In this document: positions 9,867-17,639 of the stretch, one piece after another
Position numbering within the stretch: position 1 is the first letter of the stretch
Layout: every line of letters begins with the position of its first letter
Assembly (NCBI RefSeq): GCF_041228405.1
Contig: NZ_CP133888.1
Span: 620,001-684,000 of the forward strand
Origin: Salinilacustrithrix flava
Lineage (GTDB): Bacteria; Actinomycetota; Acidimicrobiia; Acidimicrobiales; Salinilacustritrichaceae
Direction: 5' to 3'
DNA length: 64,000 nt
Notes under the pieces: generated by a model
What the model was told of the DNA's origin: nothing
The model's database searches: none
Seen by the model: the letters and a program-made list of their open reading frames with translations, nothing else
Position numbers and translations under genes: made by a program

Positions 9867-9909
9867 GCCGCCCGAGTAGCTCAATCGGCAGAGCACCTGT
9901 CTTGTAAAC
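9867..9909 (+). repeat. attL: 43-bp copy of the 5' half of tRNA-Thr
   Basis: These 43 bases are identical to 19749-19791. They contain 3 nt of leader plus the first 40 nt of a tRNA-Thr gene, ending just after the anticodon loop and first stem bases (CTTGTAAAC). The matching 3' half is absent: the following bases (TAAATGTGATAG) are element DNA. A -10-like TACGCT at 9855-9860 upstream is probably the original tRNA promoter, now driving a truncated tRNA. This is the left attachment site. Confidence 0.9.
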
Positions 9910-10368
9910 TAAATGTGATAGTCTATTCGGTCCGCTGAGGGTCCGGCGTCACTCTCCGTGACTCTCGCCGTGGGGCGGGTAGGAGCCGGTTCGCCGCTGT
10001 GCTCTCCGACTGACCGACTCAGGCTGAAGGTTGTCTACGGGCGGCTCGTGCTCCGGTGCGGGCCGCTTCGACGCGCCCGCCCACGGTCACGTTCTCCGCC
10101 CGCCGCGCGATCTGACGCGCGATGAGCCGGCACGCGCCCGGCGGGTAGCGCGCCTGGGAGTCTCGTGCTGCCCGAGTTCGCCCGCCGGCCGAGGTCGGCA
10201 TGGTAGAGGGAGCGGCTTATACACCCGGCCGCACACGCCCGTCAAGAAGTTTCTAAGGCGAGCGACTTCCCGGCCCGATGTACAGGGCATCCACACCCAC
10301 CAGATCGGACACACCGTGTGTTCCATTCGGTTCCGCTAGCCCGACACCCAAAGCAAGGACTTCCCGCC
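9910..10368. other. 459-bp non-coding left end of the element
   Basis: I find no convincing gene here. The stretch just inside attL is comparatively AT-rich (AAATGTGATAGTCTATT) and could hold integrase arm sites. It also contains a short palindrome, ACACAC-C-GTGTGT at 10309-10321, and the 14-mer GCATCCACACCCAC at 10287-10300. That 14-mer recurs at 11254-11267, ahead of the HNH gene. These probably belong to the promoter region of the gene at 10369. Confidence 0.5.
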
Positions 10369-10548
10369 ATGCGCTCACCAGACCAGATCATCGCCAACAT
10401 CGCCAGCCACCAGCAGCAGCTCGACCGGCTCCTGGCCGAGGCCCGAAAGCCTTTCTCTCCGCAGGACGTGTACTGGGGCATCAACGACTTCCGGGCCGAG
10501 ATCGCCGAGATGAAGACCGAACTCGCCGAGGCGGTGTCGGCACGATGA
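10369..10548 (+). CDS. small hypothetical protein, helical
   Basis: 59 residues, MRSPDQIIANIASHQQQL at the start, rich in Gln, Glu, Ala and Leu with heptad-like spacing, so probably a short coiled-coil or helical hairpin. I recognise no family. The ATG at 10369 is chosen over upstream codons because the coding-type third-position GC bias begins there. Its stop overlaps the next start by 4 nt (ATGA), making it the first gene of a small operon. Confidence 0.55.
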   Translation: MRSPDQIIANIASHQQQLDRLLAEARKPFSPQDVYWGINDFRAEIAEMKTELAEAVSAR

Positions 10549-10931
10549 ACCATTTCGAGAAGATCGCCACGCCCATCGGCAAGGTCCACAAGGGCGACAT
10601 CATCGCCACGCCGCACCAGGTCCGCGACCCGAAGCCGACCGCAGTCCTCGTGACGAAGGACGCCTTCACGTACGAGGACCCGTTCGCCGGGCACGAGCGC
10701 CGCACCACCGCCAACATCCGCACCACGTTCTGGTACTCGTCGCCGCACAACTGGGAAGGCTCGGTCCAGTACCACGGCCGCCCGCACGAGAGCATCACCG
10801 TCCTCCGCTCCACGTCGCCCGAGGCGGAGGCGCTGTCCGTCGTCGCCGGCCTCAGCGGAGACCACGGCGCCCTGCTCGACCTGGCCGAGACGATGGTCCA
10901 GTGGGAACACGACGCCGAGGCACCGTGGTGA
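10545..10931 (+). CDS. hypothetical protein of the integrated element
   Basis: 128 residues starting MNHFEKIATPIGKVHKGD. It is mixed alpha/beta with a C-terminal helical part (EAEALSVVAGLSGDHGALLDLAETM). No motif is recognised. It overlaps the preceding gene by 4 nt and the following broken gene by 4 nt (GTGA), so these were translated as a coupled unit. Third-position GC is strong, supporting a real gene. Confidence 0.6.
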   Translation: MNHFEKIATPIGKVHKGDIIATPHQVRDPKPTAVLVTKDAFTYEDPFAGHERRTTANIRTTFWYSSPHNWEGSVQYHGRPHESITVLRSTSPEAEALSVVAGLSGDHGALLDLAETMVQWEHDAEAPW

Positions 10932-11240
10932 GCGACACCGACACCGCCGACTTCATCTGGGGCACGCTCGTCGTGGACTGGGTGGACGTGCCCGGCCCGT
11001 ACGCCATCCCGGTCTGGGCCCGGTTCCCGACCCGACAGCCCGGACCGTCGAGCTCGTGCGGGCGTTCACCGGGCCGAAGGTCAAGGACGCCCGCTTCGTC
11101 CGCGACGGCCGCCGGGACGACGTGCTGTGCCACGTGGTCCTCTGCGACGCCGACGGCGGCCGGGTGCTCGCCGGCACGTTCGGCCACGACGGCACCCACG
11201 ACCTAGCCGACGCTCGCCGAGTTCGCGATGCGAGCGGGCC
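10928..11240 (+). pseudogene. frameshifted hypothetical gene
   Basis: The GTG at 10928 starts a frame with clear coding bias (VSDTDTADFIWGTLVVDW) that fades after about 11030. From there the bias continues in another frame (VELVRAFTGPKVKDARF, then GRRDDVLCHVVL). A single frameshift between 11029 and 11050 therefore splits one gene. In its own frame the first part would stop at 11206. The true 3' end is uncertain because the second frame runs into the HNH gene. No family is recognised. Confidence 0.6.
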
Positions 11241-11284
11241 CGGCATGGTCACCGCATCCACACCCACACCCATGGAGTTCCAGC

Positions 11285-12055
11285 ATGAGCACGCTCACAC
11301 CTATCAGCACTTCCCGTTCGCACCGCACGACCCGGCACCTCCAGAGCATCGAGGCGCCCGACCTTTTCGACCTGGCCCGCACCATGAGCGTGGCCGTGGA
11401 CATGATCGTCCCGTCGTCGTCCCGCAGCCTGGTGACGGTCCGCTCGGTCAGCGTCACCGCCAAGCCCACGCCGCAGCCCGCACCGGGCACGCCGTCCGCG
11501 CAGCAGCACCCGCACGGGCCGGGCATGGGCACGCCCGTCCTGTCGCAGGGCATGACCCTCCGCGACGTGTGGCGCTGGCGCGACGAAGCCGAAGCCCTCG
11601 TCGGACCCGACCCGCTCGGCCGGATGCTCCTGTGGCGGAAGCACGAGGACGACCCGGTCGAAGCGGACCGGTGCCAGACGTGGCAGCGGGCAGGCGACTC
11701 CGAAGGGTACGGGTGGCTCAAGGTCCCGAACCAGAGCAAGGCCAGCGAGTTCGGCATCGACCTGGACGAGCTCGCCGGGCTCGACGCCCGCGGCCGCAGG
11801 AAGATGTGCCGGCTCGCCGGGACGACGCTCTCCGGCATCAGCACGAGCATGTTCGCCCACCGGGTGATCTACCTCGCCCGAGGCGGGCACCTCGCCGACG
11901 GCGACGTGGTCAGGCACCTGTGCCAGAGCAACCGGCTGTGCGTGCGGCACCTGATGGGCGGGACCCGCAGCGATAACACGGCTGAACTGGTGCGGGAGAA
12001 CCAGGCCCGGCTCGCCCTCGTGTACCAGCAGCAGAACGGTACGTACCTGCCGTGA
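11285..12055 (+). CDS. HNH (His-Me finger) endonuclease-like protein
   Basis: 256 residues. The C-terminal 70 residues carry the pattern of HNH_3 or homing-endonuclease zinc-loop proteins: AHRVIYLARGG, then HLCQSNRLCVRHL with the Cys/His metal ligands, then GGTRSDNTAELV. This matches the usual H...H-x-C...C-x(2,3)-HL..GT..DN arrangement. The N-terminal 100 residues are unlike anything I know. Start ATG at 11285 has GGAG 8 nt upstream. Such nucleases occur in phages and integrative elements as homing or packaging nucleases. The stop overlaps the next start (GTGA). Confidence 0.75.
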   Translation: MSTLTPISTSRSHRTTRHLQSIEAPDLFDLARTMSVAVDMIVPSSSRSLVTVRSVSVTAKPTPQPAPGTPSAQQHPHGPGMGTPVLSQGMTLRDVWRWRDEAEALVGPDPLGRMLLWRKHEDDPVEADRCQTWQRAGDSEGYGWLKVPNQSKASEFGIDLDELAGLDARGRRKMCRLAGTTLSGISTSMFAHRVIYLARGGHLADGDVVRHLCQSNRLCVRHLMGGTRSDNTAELVRENQARLALVYQQQNGTYLP

Positions 12056-12801
12056 CACCGACCACCGACACCGACCGCACCATCGCAGAGAAGAAGGACA
12101 CCAGCATGACCAACACCGAGACCACGCCCGACATCGACATCGACGAGCGGGCCGACCGGAACCCGCGGCCCGACTGGGAAGAAGAGCTCTCGGCGTGGGA
12201 GCGGATGTACCGGCCGACGCTCAGCCGGCGCGGCTCGTTCGCCTACCCGAAGAACCTCGTGGACCCGGAAAAGTGGGCCAAGTTCACCATGACGCCCGAA
12301 TGGGTCAGCATCGCCAGCAAGGGCTACGACAGCGCCGTCAAGCTCGACCAGGTGCTCGGCCGGTACGGAGCGGACAACGCCGAAGGATGGTGGGTCAGCC
12401 AGGAGAACCTGACCATCAGCCTCCGCGGGTGGCGGCACGACAAGCTCAGCAAGAACTTGGCGTTCCTCGTGGCGATCGGCCGGCTCGTCGTCGTGCCCGA
12501 CAAGAAGGCGAACCGGGCTGCGACATACTACCTGAGCGACATGCCGGTGTCGAACGAAGCGATGAGGACGGCCGCTCACTGCATCGTCACCGACGACGTG
12601 TGGTCCGACGAGAAGGACTGGAGCGGGTGCCGGCTCGCGTGCCACACGATCACGGCCGAGGCCGTCGACGAGGCCATCGCAGCGGGTGGCCCGAACTCGA
12701 TGCGGTCGCAGTGGCCGGAGTGCTTCGCCGAGTGGGCGTTCGACAGCAGCGTCACCGTCACCGAGGTCGAGGACGACGACCGGTTCGAGCCGCTGTTCTA
12801 G
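12052..12801 (+). CDS. hypothetical protein with winged-helix-like region
   Basis: 249 residues from GTG, or 231 from an ATG at 12106 that has AAGGAC upstream; the second start may be the true one. The middle (WWVSQENLTISLRGW, then LSKNLAFLVAIGRLVVV and ATYYLSDMP) reads like a winged helix with a beta-wing, as in plasmid or element regulatory or replication proteins. No firm family. It is the last gene of the coupled set starting at 10369 and is followed by a terminator. Confidence 0.6.
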   Translation: MTPTTDTDRTIAEKKDTSMTNTETTPDIDIDERADRNPRPDWEEELSAWERMYRPTLSRRGSFAYPKNLVDPEKWAKFTMTPEWVSIASKGYDSAVKLDQVLGRYGADNAEGWWVSQENLTISLRGWRHDKLSKNLAFLVAIGRLVVVPDKKANRAATYYLSDMPVSNEAMRTAAHCIVTDDVWSDEKDWSGCRLACHTITAEAVDEAIAAGGPNSMRSQWPECFAEWAFDSSVTVTEVEDDDRFEPLF

Positions 12802-12821
12802 GCACCACCGTCGTCGCCCAC

Positions 12822-12853
12822 GGACCCGCACCCACTCTGGTGCGGGTCCTTTC
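12822..12853 (+). terminator. rho-independent terminator
   Basis: GGACCCGCACC at 12822-12832 pairs perfectly with GGTGCGGGTCC at 12839-12849 (11 bp, 6-nt loop), and TTTC follows. It lies 20 nt after the stop of the gene ending at 12801. This is the clearest intrinsic terminator in the window and closes the operon that begins at 10369. Confidence 0.85.
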
Positions 12854-12922
12854 GCGTCCGGAACCGTGTCGCCAGCCCGACCGGGCCGAAGCACGAGATG
12901 ACACGAAGGTTACCGGGAGACA

Positions 12923-13017
12923 CGTCAGGACCACTCCTGACGTTCTTGCATCCCCGTGCACAAAGGTCAGGACGGGACGCGAACCCGCCAGGACCAGCAC
13001 CTACGGCATGTCAGGAC
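12923..13017. repeat. cluster of GTCAGGAC repeats (iteron-like)
   Basis: GTCAGGAC occurs at 12924-12931, 12966-12973 and 13010-13017, with a one-mismatch copy (GCCAGGAC) at 12987-12994. Starts are 42, 21 and 23 bp apart, that is about two or four helical turns. The first copy is half of the palindrome CGTCAGGA-CCAC-TCCTGACG (12923-12942). The cluster lies in a 600-bp non-coding stretch. It could be a replication-origin iteron set, an excision or arm-site region, or a multi-site operator. Confidence 0.6.
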
Positions 13018-13430
13018 AATTACTGATAGCCCTGGACGGATCGCCATCCTCTGAGAGCCACGATGACAGCCAACACTGACAGCCGCCGGCCCGGCTGCGC
13101 CGCTGCCGGCGTGCGGCTTTGGCTGACGCTGATGAACCTAAAACCTGAACGATGGGACGTCACGCAGAAAGAGCCGTCGTGATGGTCGGAGCAGACGGAC
13201 GACGTCGCGGTCGGGATCGACGTCGCGTACTGGGGAAGGTCAAACGACGCGGGTACGGGAGACCGGAGAAAGACGGTGCGTGTGGTGTCGTCGGAGCAGA
13301 GAACGCGCGCGAGCCTCCAGCGTCTCACCATTCCGTCTGTGCGCGGCCGACAGCGTCTCGGTGCGAGATCCTGCACGAGCCACCCAGAACGTCCGTTCGA
13401 GGGCTTAGACGGGCACGTTCGGACCGGCTC

Positions 13431-13915
13431 ATGGACACGCGCGGCCAGTTCCCGCACGCCGACCAGGAGCCTGCGCCAGGTGGCGTTGGTCGGACTATGG
13501 CAGGCGAGCATGCGCTACGAGCCGTCTGCGGGTGCAGCGTTCTCGACGTACGCGGTGACGATGATCGAGGGCCGGGTCATGCACGAGCTCCGCAAATACC
13601 GGTGCGAGCGGCCATGCGACGGACGCCCGCAGGTGGGTTGGGCGGCCCGACTACCTGGACTCCGGCCGGGAGATCGTCCACGACTTCGGGTCGCACGACG
13701 ACGACCCGGTGTCCAAGGTCGTGGTCGAGCAGATGTGCCGTGCTGCTGCCGATGCCGTCACTGCCGAAGAGGTCGAGCTCGTCGCAGCCAGGCACAGCGG
13801 AGAGAGCTACCTGAAGATTGCTAGGCGGGTCGGGCGGAACCGGTCCGAGCTCCCTGCCGACATCGAGGTTGCGAGGGGCAAGCTGCGTGAGGCGCTGCGC
13901 CCGTGGACGGAAGCT
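13431..13915 (+). pseudogene. sigma-70 family factor, broken by two frameshifts
   Basis: Three successive frames give pieces of one sigma factor. The first is QFPHADQE (region 2.1). After a shift near 13470 comes LRQVALVGLWQASMRYEP...AFSTYAVTMIEGRVMHELR (region 2.2-2.4 pattern). After another shift near 13640 come DYLDSGREIVHDF and a region-4-like helix-turn-helix (AEEVELVAARHSGESY, then LKIARRVGRNRSEL). The first shift is explained by one extra base in GAGCCTGCG. As read, no complete factor can be made, so it is probably a decayed regulator of the element. Sequencing errors are the alternative. Confidence 0.65.
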
Positions 13916-13984
13916 GCGCGCCGCCGCCAGCACCCGCACTCCCGCAGGCGCGTCGGAGCGGGCACGTGCGGACGACGAAAGCCA

Positions 13985-14085
13985 TCCCGCAACCCTTCCC
14001 GCATGGCTTCGTGGAACCCTTCCCGGAAGGGTTCCCGGAACCCTTCCAAGTGGCCTTCGTCGAACCGTTCGAGAAGGGATGCGAG
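13985..14085 (+). repeat. degenerate tandem repeat built on GGAACCCTTCC
   Basis: The unit AACCCTTCCCG or GGAACCCTTCC recurs several times in about 100 bp. In one forward frame it encodes PFPHGFVEPFPEGFPEPF; because the unit is nearly self-complementary, other frames and the opposite strand also give periodic peptides. Which frame, if any, is translated is unclear. The frame ending at the TAG at 14086-14088 gives a 61-residue Pro/Phe-rich peptide starting at 13903. Confidence 0.5.
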
Positions 14086-14131
14086 TAGGCATAGACGCCG
14101 CTCATGCCGGGCCGACCGCCCCGCGTGGCTC

Positions 14132-14518
14132 GTGGGCGTCCTCGCCGCCGTCGTGCCCGTCGTGCTGCTCGTGGCCGCCCTCGTGGTCGCCGGACGGCGC
14201 CACGGCCGCAGGACGTTCCTCCGGCTCCGTGCTCGGTTCGGGGGCAGGCGTACTCGCAAGCAAGCAAGCAAGCACAAAGCCGACCTAGCCGCCGGGCAGC
14301 GGACCGTGATGTCGGAGTTCGTGGAGGCCGTAAGAACGGCCGAAGCGCAAGCCGAAGCGGACGCGGTCGCACGAATCGCCGAGCACGGCCGCACGCACTG
14401 GCAGGCGAACGCATGGCTGCTGGAACGGAAGCACCCGGAACGCTGGCGTCGCCGCGGCCGGGTCGGCGAGTCGCAGGCCTGCTCTGGTTGCTCTGATCGG
14501 AAGTGTCGGCGGCCATGA
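14132..14518 (+). pseudogene. membrane-anchored element protein truncated by IS21
   Basis: The frame encodes a hydrophobic segment (VGVLAAVVPVVLLVAALVV), a basic stretch, and a helical domain with EADAVARI and WQANAWLLERKHPERW. The AWLLERxxPERW phrase is common in small phage and element proteins related to terminase-small-subunit-type helices. The natural 3' end is missing: the frame enters the IS21 left end at 14504 and stops at 14518. A GCAA tetranucleotide repeat (14256-14271) lies inside. The start codon is uncertain, as the frame is open further upstream. Confidence 0.5.
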
Positions 14519-14692
14519 GATCGTGCCCGGTGGCGGCCATGTAGCTGCCCGGCGGTGGCCAGCAGTTCTGCCCACTGGCGGCCAGGGGTTCTGCCCGCGT
14601 TGATGTCCGCTCCTGTCCGGGGTCCGCCCGGGTGGGGTGCTCCTCCCACTCGACTGCTCGTTGCTGACGAAGCCATCGAGCAGGAGGAGCAG

Positions 14693-16177
14693 GTGAAGTC
14701 TCGCGAGGAGATCATGGAGATACTCGAAGCGTTCGACCTGACAGGGTCGTTCCGGGATGCCGGCGAGCTGGCCGGTTGTTCGCATCACACCGTCGCCGCC
14801 TACGTCGCCAAGCGCGATGCCGGGCTGTTGCCGGGCGAGGGCGCGGTGCGGCGGGAGCGGATCATCGATCCGTTCTTGCCGAAGATCGAGGAGTGGGTGG
14901 AGCGCTCCCAGGGCAAGGTCCGCGCCGATGTCTGCCACGACAAGCTGCAAGCGCTCGGCTTCGACGGCTCGGACCGAACGGTCCGCCGGGCCGTCGCCGA
15001 CGCGAAGCGCAGCTTCCGGTCGGGTCGGCGGCGGGTGTATCGGCCCTGGATCCCGGAGCCGGGCATGTGGGCCCAGTGGGACTGGGGCACGGGCCCGGTC
15101 ATCGACGGTCGGCCCACGAACCTGTTCTGCGCGTGGTTGGCGTGGTCCCGGTTCCGGGTGGTGATCCCGACCTGGGACCGGACGTTGCCGACGGTGATCG
15201 CCTGCCTGGACCGGGCCATGCGCGCCTTCGGCGGCGCACCGACCTACTGGCTGACCGACAACGAGCGCACGGTCACGATCGACCACGTCGCCGGCATCGC
15301 CGTCCGTCACCCGCAGATCGTCGCGGTCGGCGGGCACTACGGCATCACCGTCGCCACGTGCGTGCCCGCGGATCCAGAGACCAAGGGCGGCTCGGAGGCA
15401 ACGGTCCGGATCGCGAAGGCCGACCTGGTCCCGACCGACGCGAACCTGCGGGCCGACTACACGTGCTGGGCCGAACTGGTCGAGGCGTGTGAGCAGCTGA
15501 TGGACGAGGTGAACGGCCGGGTTCATCGGGTGACCCGGCGGGCGCCGGTCGAGATGCTCGCCGAAGAACGCCAGCGGCTGCACCGGCTGCCCGAGCGGCC
15601 CTACACGACCGTGCTGGGCGAGACCCGCAAGGTCTCCTGGACCTCCACGATCAGCTTCGGCGGCGTCACCTACTCGGTCCCTCACCAGCTCGTCGATGAG
15701 ACCGTGTGGGTCCGCGTCGACGGCGACGAGGTCGTCGTGTGTCACTGCCCGCCCGCCGGTGTCACCGAAGTTGCGCGACATCGCCGGGGCACCCCGGGCA
15801 CGCCAGTGATCAACGACGCCCACTACCCACCACGGCCCGACGGACCGTTGGCTCGCAAGCCGAAGCCGACGAGCGCGGCTGAGACCGAGTTCCTGGCCAT
15901 CGGCGAAGGCGCTCGCAGCTGGCTGGTCGAAGCCGCCGCTGCCGGCACGTCCCGGGTGAAGGTGAAGATGGCCGAAGCCGTCACCCTCGCCCGCCTCCAC
16001 GGGACCGGCCGGGTCGACTGGGCCCTCGGCCACGCCGCCACGTTCGGCCGCTTCGCCGAGGGTGACCTGGCTTCGATCCTGGCCGCCAACCCACCCGGCC
16101 AACGCCGCACCGCCGACGACGTGCACTCGCTCCAGCCCGGCACCGGCGCCTGGCACCAGCTCGGAGGCGACCGATGA
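14693..16177 (+). CDS. istA: IS21 family transposase IstA
   Basis: 494 residues from the GTG at 14693, which has AGGAGC just upstream. N-terminal helix-turn-helix: AGELAGCSHHTVAAYVAKRDAG. Catalytic core: the first Asp in MWAQWDWGTGP, the second in YWLTDNERTVT, and the Glu in PETKGGSEATVR (DDE), followed by the C-terminal Mu-type domain (SFGGVTYSVPHQLV). It joins the IS ends to target DNA. The last 4 nt overlap istB. Length and motifs are intact, so it may be functional. Confidence 0.95.
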   Translation: MKSREEIMEILEAFDLTGSFRDAGELAGCSHHTVAAYVAKRDAGLLPGEGAVRRERIIDPFLPKIEEWVERSQGKVRADVCHDKLQALGFDGSDRTVRRAVADAKRSFRSGRRRVYRPWIPEPGMWAQWDWGTGPVIDGRPTNLFCAWLAWSRFRVVIPTWDRTLPTVIACLDRAMRAFGGAPTYWLTDNERTVTIDHVAGIAVRHPQIVAVGGHYGITVATCVPADPETKGGSEATVRIAKADLVPTDANLRADYTCWAELVEACEQLMDEVNGRVHRVTRRAPVEMLAEERQRLHRLPERPYTTVLGETRKVSWTSTISFGGVTYSVPHQLVDETVWVRVDGDEVVVCHCPPAGVTEVARHRRGTPGTPVINDAHYPPRPDGPLARKPKPTSAAETEFLAIGEGARSWLVEAAAAGTSRVKVKMAEAVTLARLHGTGRVDWALGHAATFGRFAEGDLASILAANPPGQRRTADDVHSLQPGTGAWHQLGGDR

Positions 16178-16935
16178 CCGCGGCACCGATCGACGAGGTC
16201 GTCGACCTGCTCCGCACCCTCCGGCTGCCCCACATGCGCTCCGCGGCACCGGAGCTGTTGGCCACAGCCAAGGCGCAGCGCTGGGAACCCGCCGAGGCCA
16301 TGCGCGCCCTGCTCGCCGAGGAGCTCGCCGGACGCCAGGCGTCTTCGATCCGGGCCCGGCGCAAGGCCGCGGGGTTCCCGACCGGGAAGACCTTCGACGT
16401 GTGGGACGAGGGCCTGTCATCGATCCCGGCGCCGACCCAGCGGGCACTGCGCACGCTGGAGTGGGTCGACCGGCACGAGAACCTCGTCGTCTGCGGCCCG
16501 TCCGGCACAGGCAAGACCCACTTCCTCGAAGCACTCGGCCAGGCCTGCGTCGACGCCGGCCACAAGGTCTCCTGGTTCAGCCTCGAGCACCTCGGCGCCC
16601 TCGTCCGCCGCCACGGCGCGGATGACACCGCAGGCCGGGCGATCAAGCGGATCATGCGCGCCGACGTGATCGTGATCGACGACATCGGCCTCCTACCCGT
16701 GACCACCGAGACCGCCGAAGCCCTCTACCGGGTCGTCGACGCCGCCTACGAGAAACGCTCCATCGCGTTGTCCTCGAACCTGCACCCGGCCGGGTTCGAC
16801 GAGCTCATGCCCAAGACCATCGCCAACGCCACCGTCGACCGACTCATGCACCACGCACATGTCGTGCTCACCGCCGGCGACAGCATCCGCCTCACCCAAG
16901 CGACCGCCGGCAAGGGGGTGACGCCTCTGGCCTGA
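16174..16935 (+). CDS. istB: IS21 transposition helper ATPase IstB
   Basis: 253 residues of the DnaA/DnaC-like AAA+ family. Walker A is GPSGTGKTH near residue 108-116, Walker B is VIVIDDIGLLP, and sensor-1-type SSNLHPAGFDEL follows. IstB remodels target DNA and activates IstA. It is translationally coupled to istA by an ATGA overlap, as in other IS21 members. No damage is seen. Confidence 0.95.
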   Translation: MTAAPIDEVVDLLRTLRLPHMRSAAPELLATAKAQRWEPAEAMRALLAEELAGRQASSIRARRKAAGFPTGKTFDVWDEGLSSIPAPTQRALRTLEWVDRHENLVVCGPSGTGKTHFLEALGQACVDAGHKVSWFSLEHLGALVRRHGADDTAGRAIKRIMRADVIVIDDIGLLPVTTETAEALYRVVDAAYEKRSIALSSNLHPAGFDELMPKTIANATVDRLMHHAHVVLTAGDSIRLTQATAGKGVTPLA

Positions 16936-17037
16936 CGAGCTACGGGCAGAACCCCTGGCCACGGCTGGGCAGTTCTGTTGGCCACGAGCGGGCAGGTCTG
17001 CTGTCCGTCACCGGGCACGTCCTACTGACCGTTGACA

Positions 17038-17639
17038 GAGCGACGGCCATCGCGCGAACGGGTGCGCACGCGTGCGTCGCGATGGGTGCGCGACGCGTGC
17101 GGGGGAACGTGCGCAAACACGGAGGCATGCTCGATCGACCGCGGGCTGAGGTTTGCGCCACCGTGCGGGGAAGGGTGCGCAGCCTCTGCGGGAGCGGCGC
17201 GCTAGGGCGGGGCACCAGCCAGCTCGACGAAGGGCGCCGCTCGCTGTCAAGCACCGAAACGGCATGCCGGGGCACCGTGTTGGTCGTCGCGAACTCGGGT
17301 CGGCGAACCGAGCGCGGAACTCCCTGCATCGCCGCCAAGATTCTCCGACGGTGTGTCCCGGCTGGCGAGGTCTGCGGTCCGACGATGATTACCCCGCGAA
17401 AGCGCGAATCCGCCCCAGAATCGGCCCCCTCGCCGGGCGCCTACAACCCTCTCCTCTGCCCACGCTCTTCTCGGAGCGACGAGCTGGGCGCTGAGTGAGG
17501 CTGCCTGGCCGTCCGGAGCGAACGGCTCGGCCGCGCAGCGTCACGGTTCCGTGCGCTCTCCGCTTCGCGTCGAGCGACGGCACAGGACGACACCCGCTCC
17601 GGGCGGAGGCGTGTCGCCAGGCACCACCAGACCGCCCAT
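17038..17639. other. 602-bp stretch without recognisable gene
   Basis: Between the IS right end and the gene at 17640 I see no frame with coding bias. The first 100 bases contain repeated GTGCGC/GCGTGCG runs. Longer open frames exist (for example 17082-17498) but have irregular codon use and no motif. It may be the remnant of whatever gene the IS or a linked deletion removed. Confidence 0.5.

Larger units (their letters stand above)
14504..17037 (+). mobile_element. IS21-family insertion sequence, 2534 bp
   Basis: The ends are TGTCGG (14504) and TTGACA (17037), imperfect inverted repeats that extend about 95 bp. Each end holds four units of the form GGCC(A)-N-CTGCCC. On the right they start at 16944, 16967, 16990 and 17013, exactly 23 bp apart; on the left they end at 14528, 14550, 14573 and 14596. 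Inside are istA and istB overlapping by 4 nt, the IS21 hallmark. Bases outside the ends (GGAAG left, GAGCG right) do not form a target duplication. Confidence 0.9.

Noticed and set aside
9870..9909. A second tRNA-Thr gene at the left end of the element
   Set aside because: Only the first 40 nt are present; the T arm and 3' acceptor strand are missing, so it is an att duplicate and not a functional tRNA.
17082..17498. A 138-codon open frame to the right of the IS21 element
   Set aside because: Irregular codon use, no motif, and overlapping frames of equal length; not supported as a gene.
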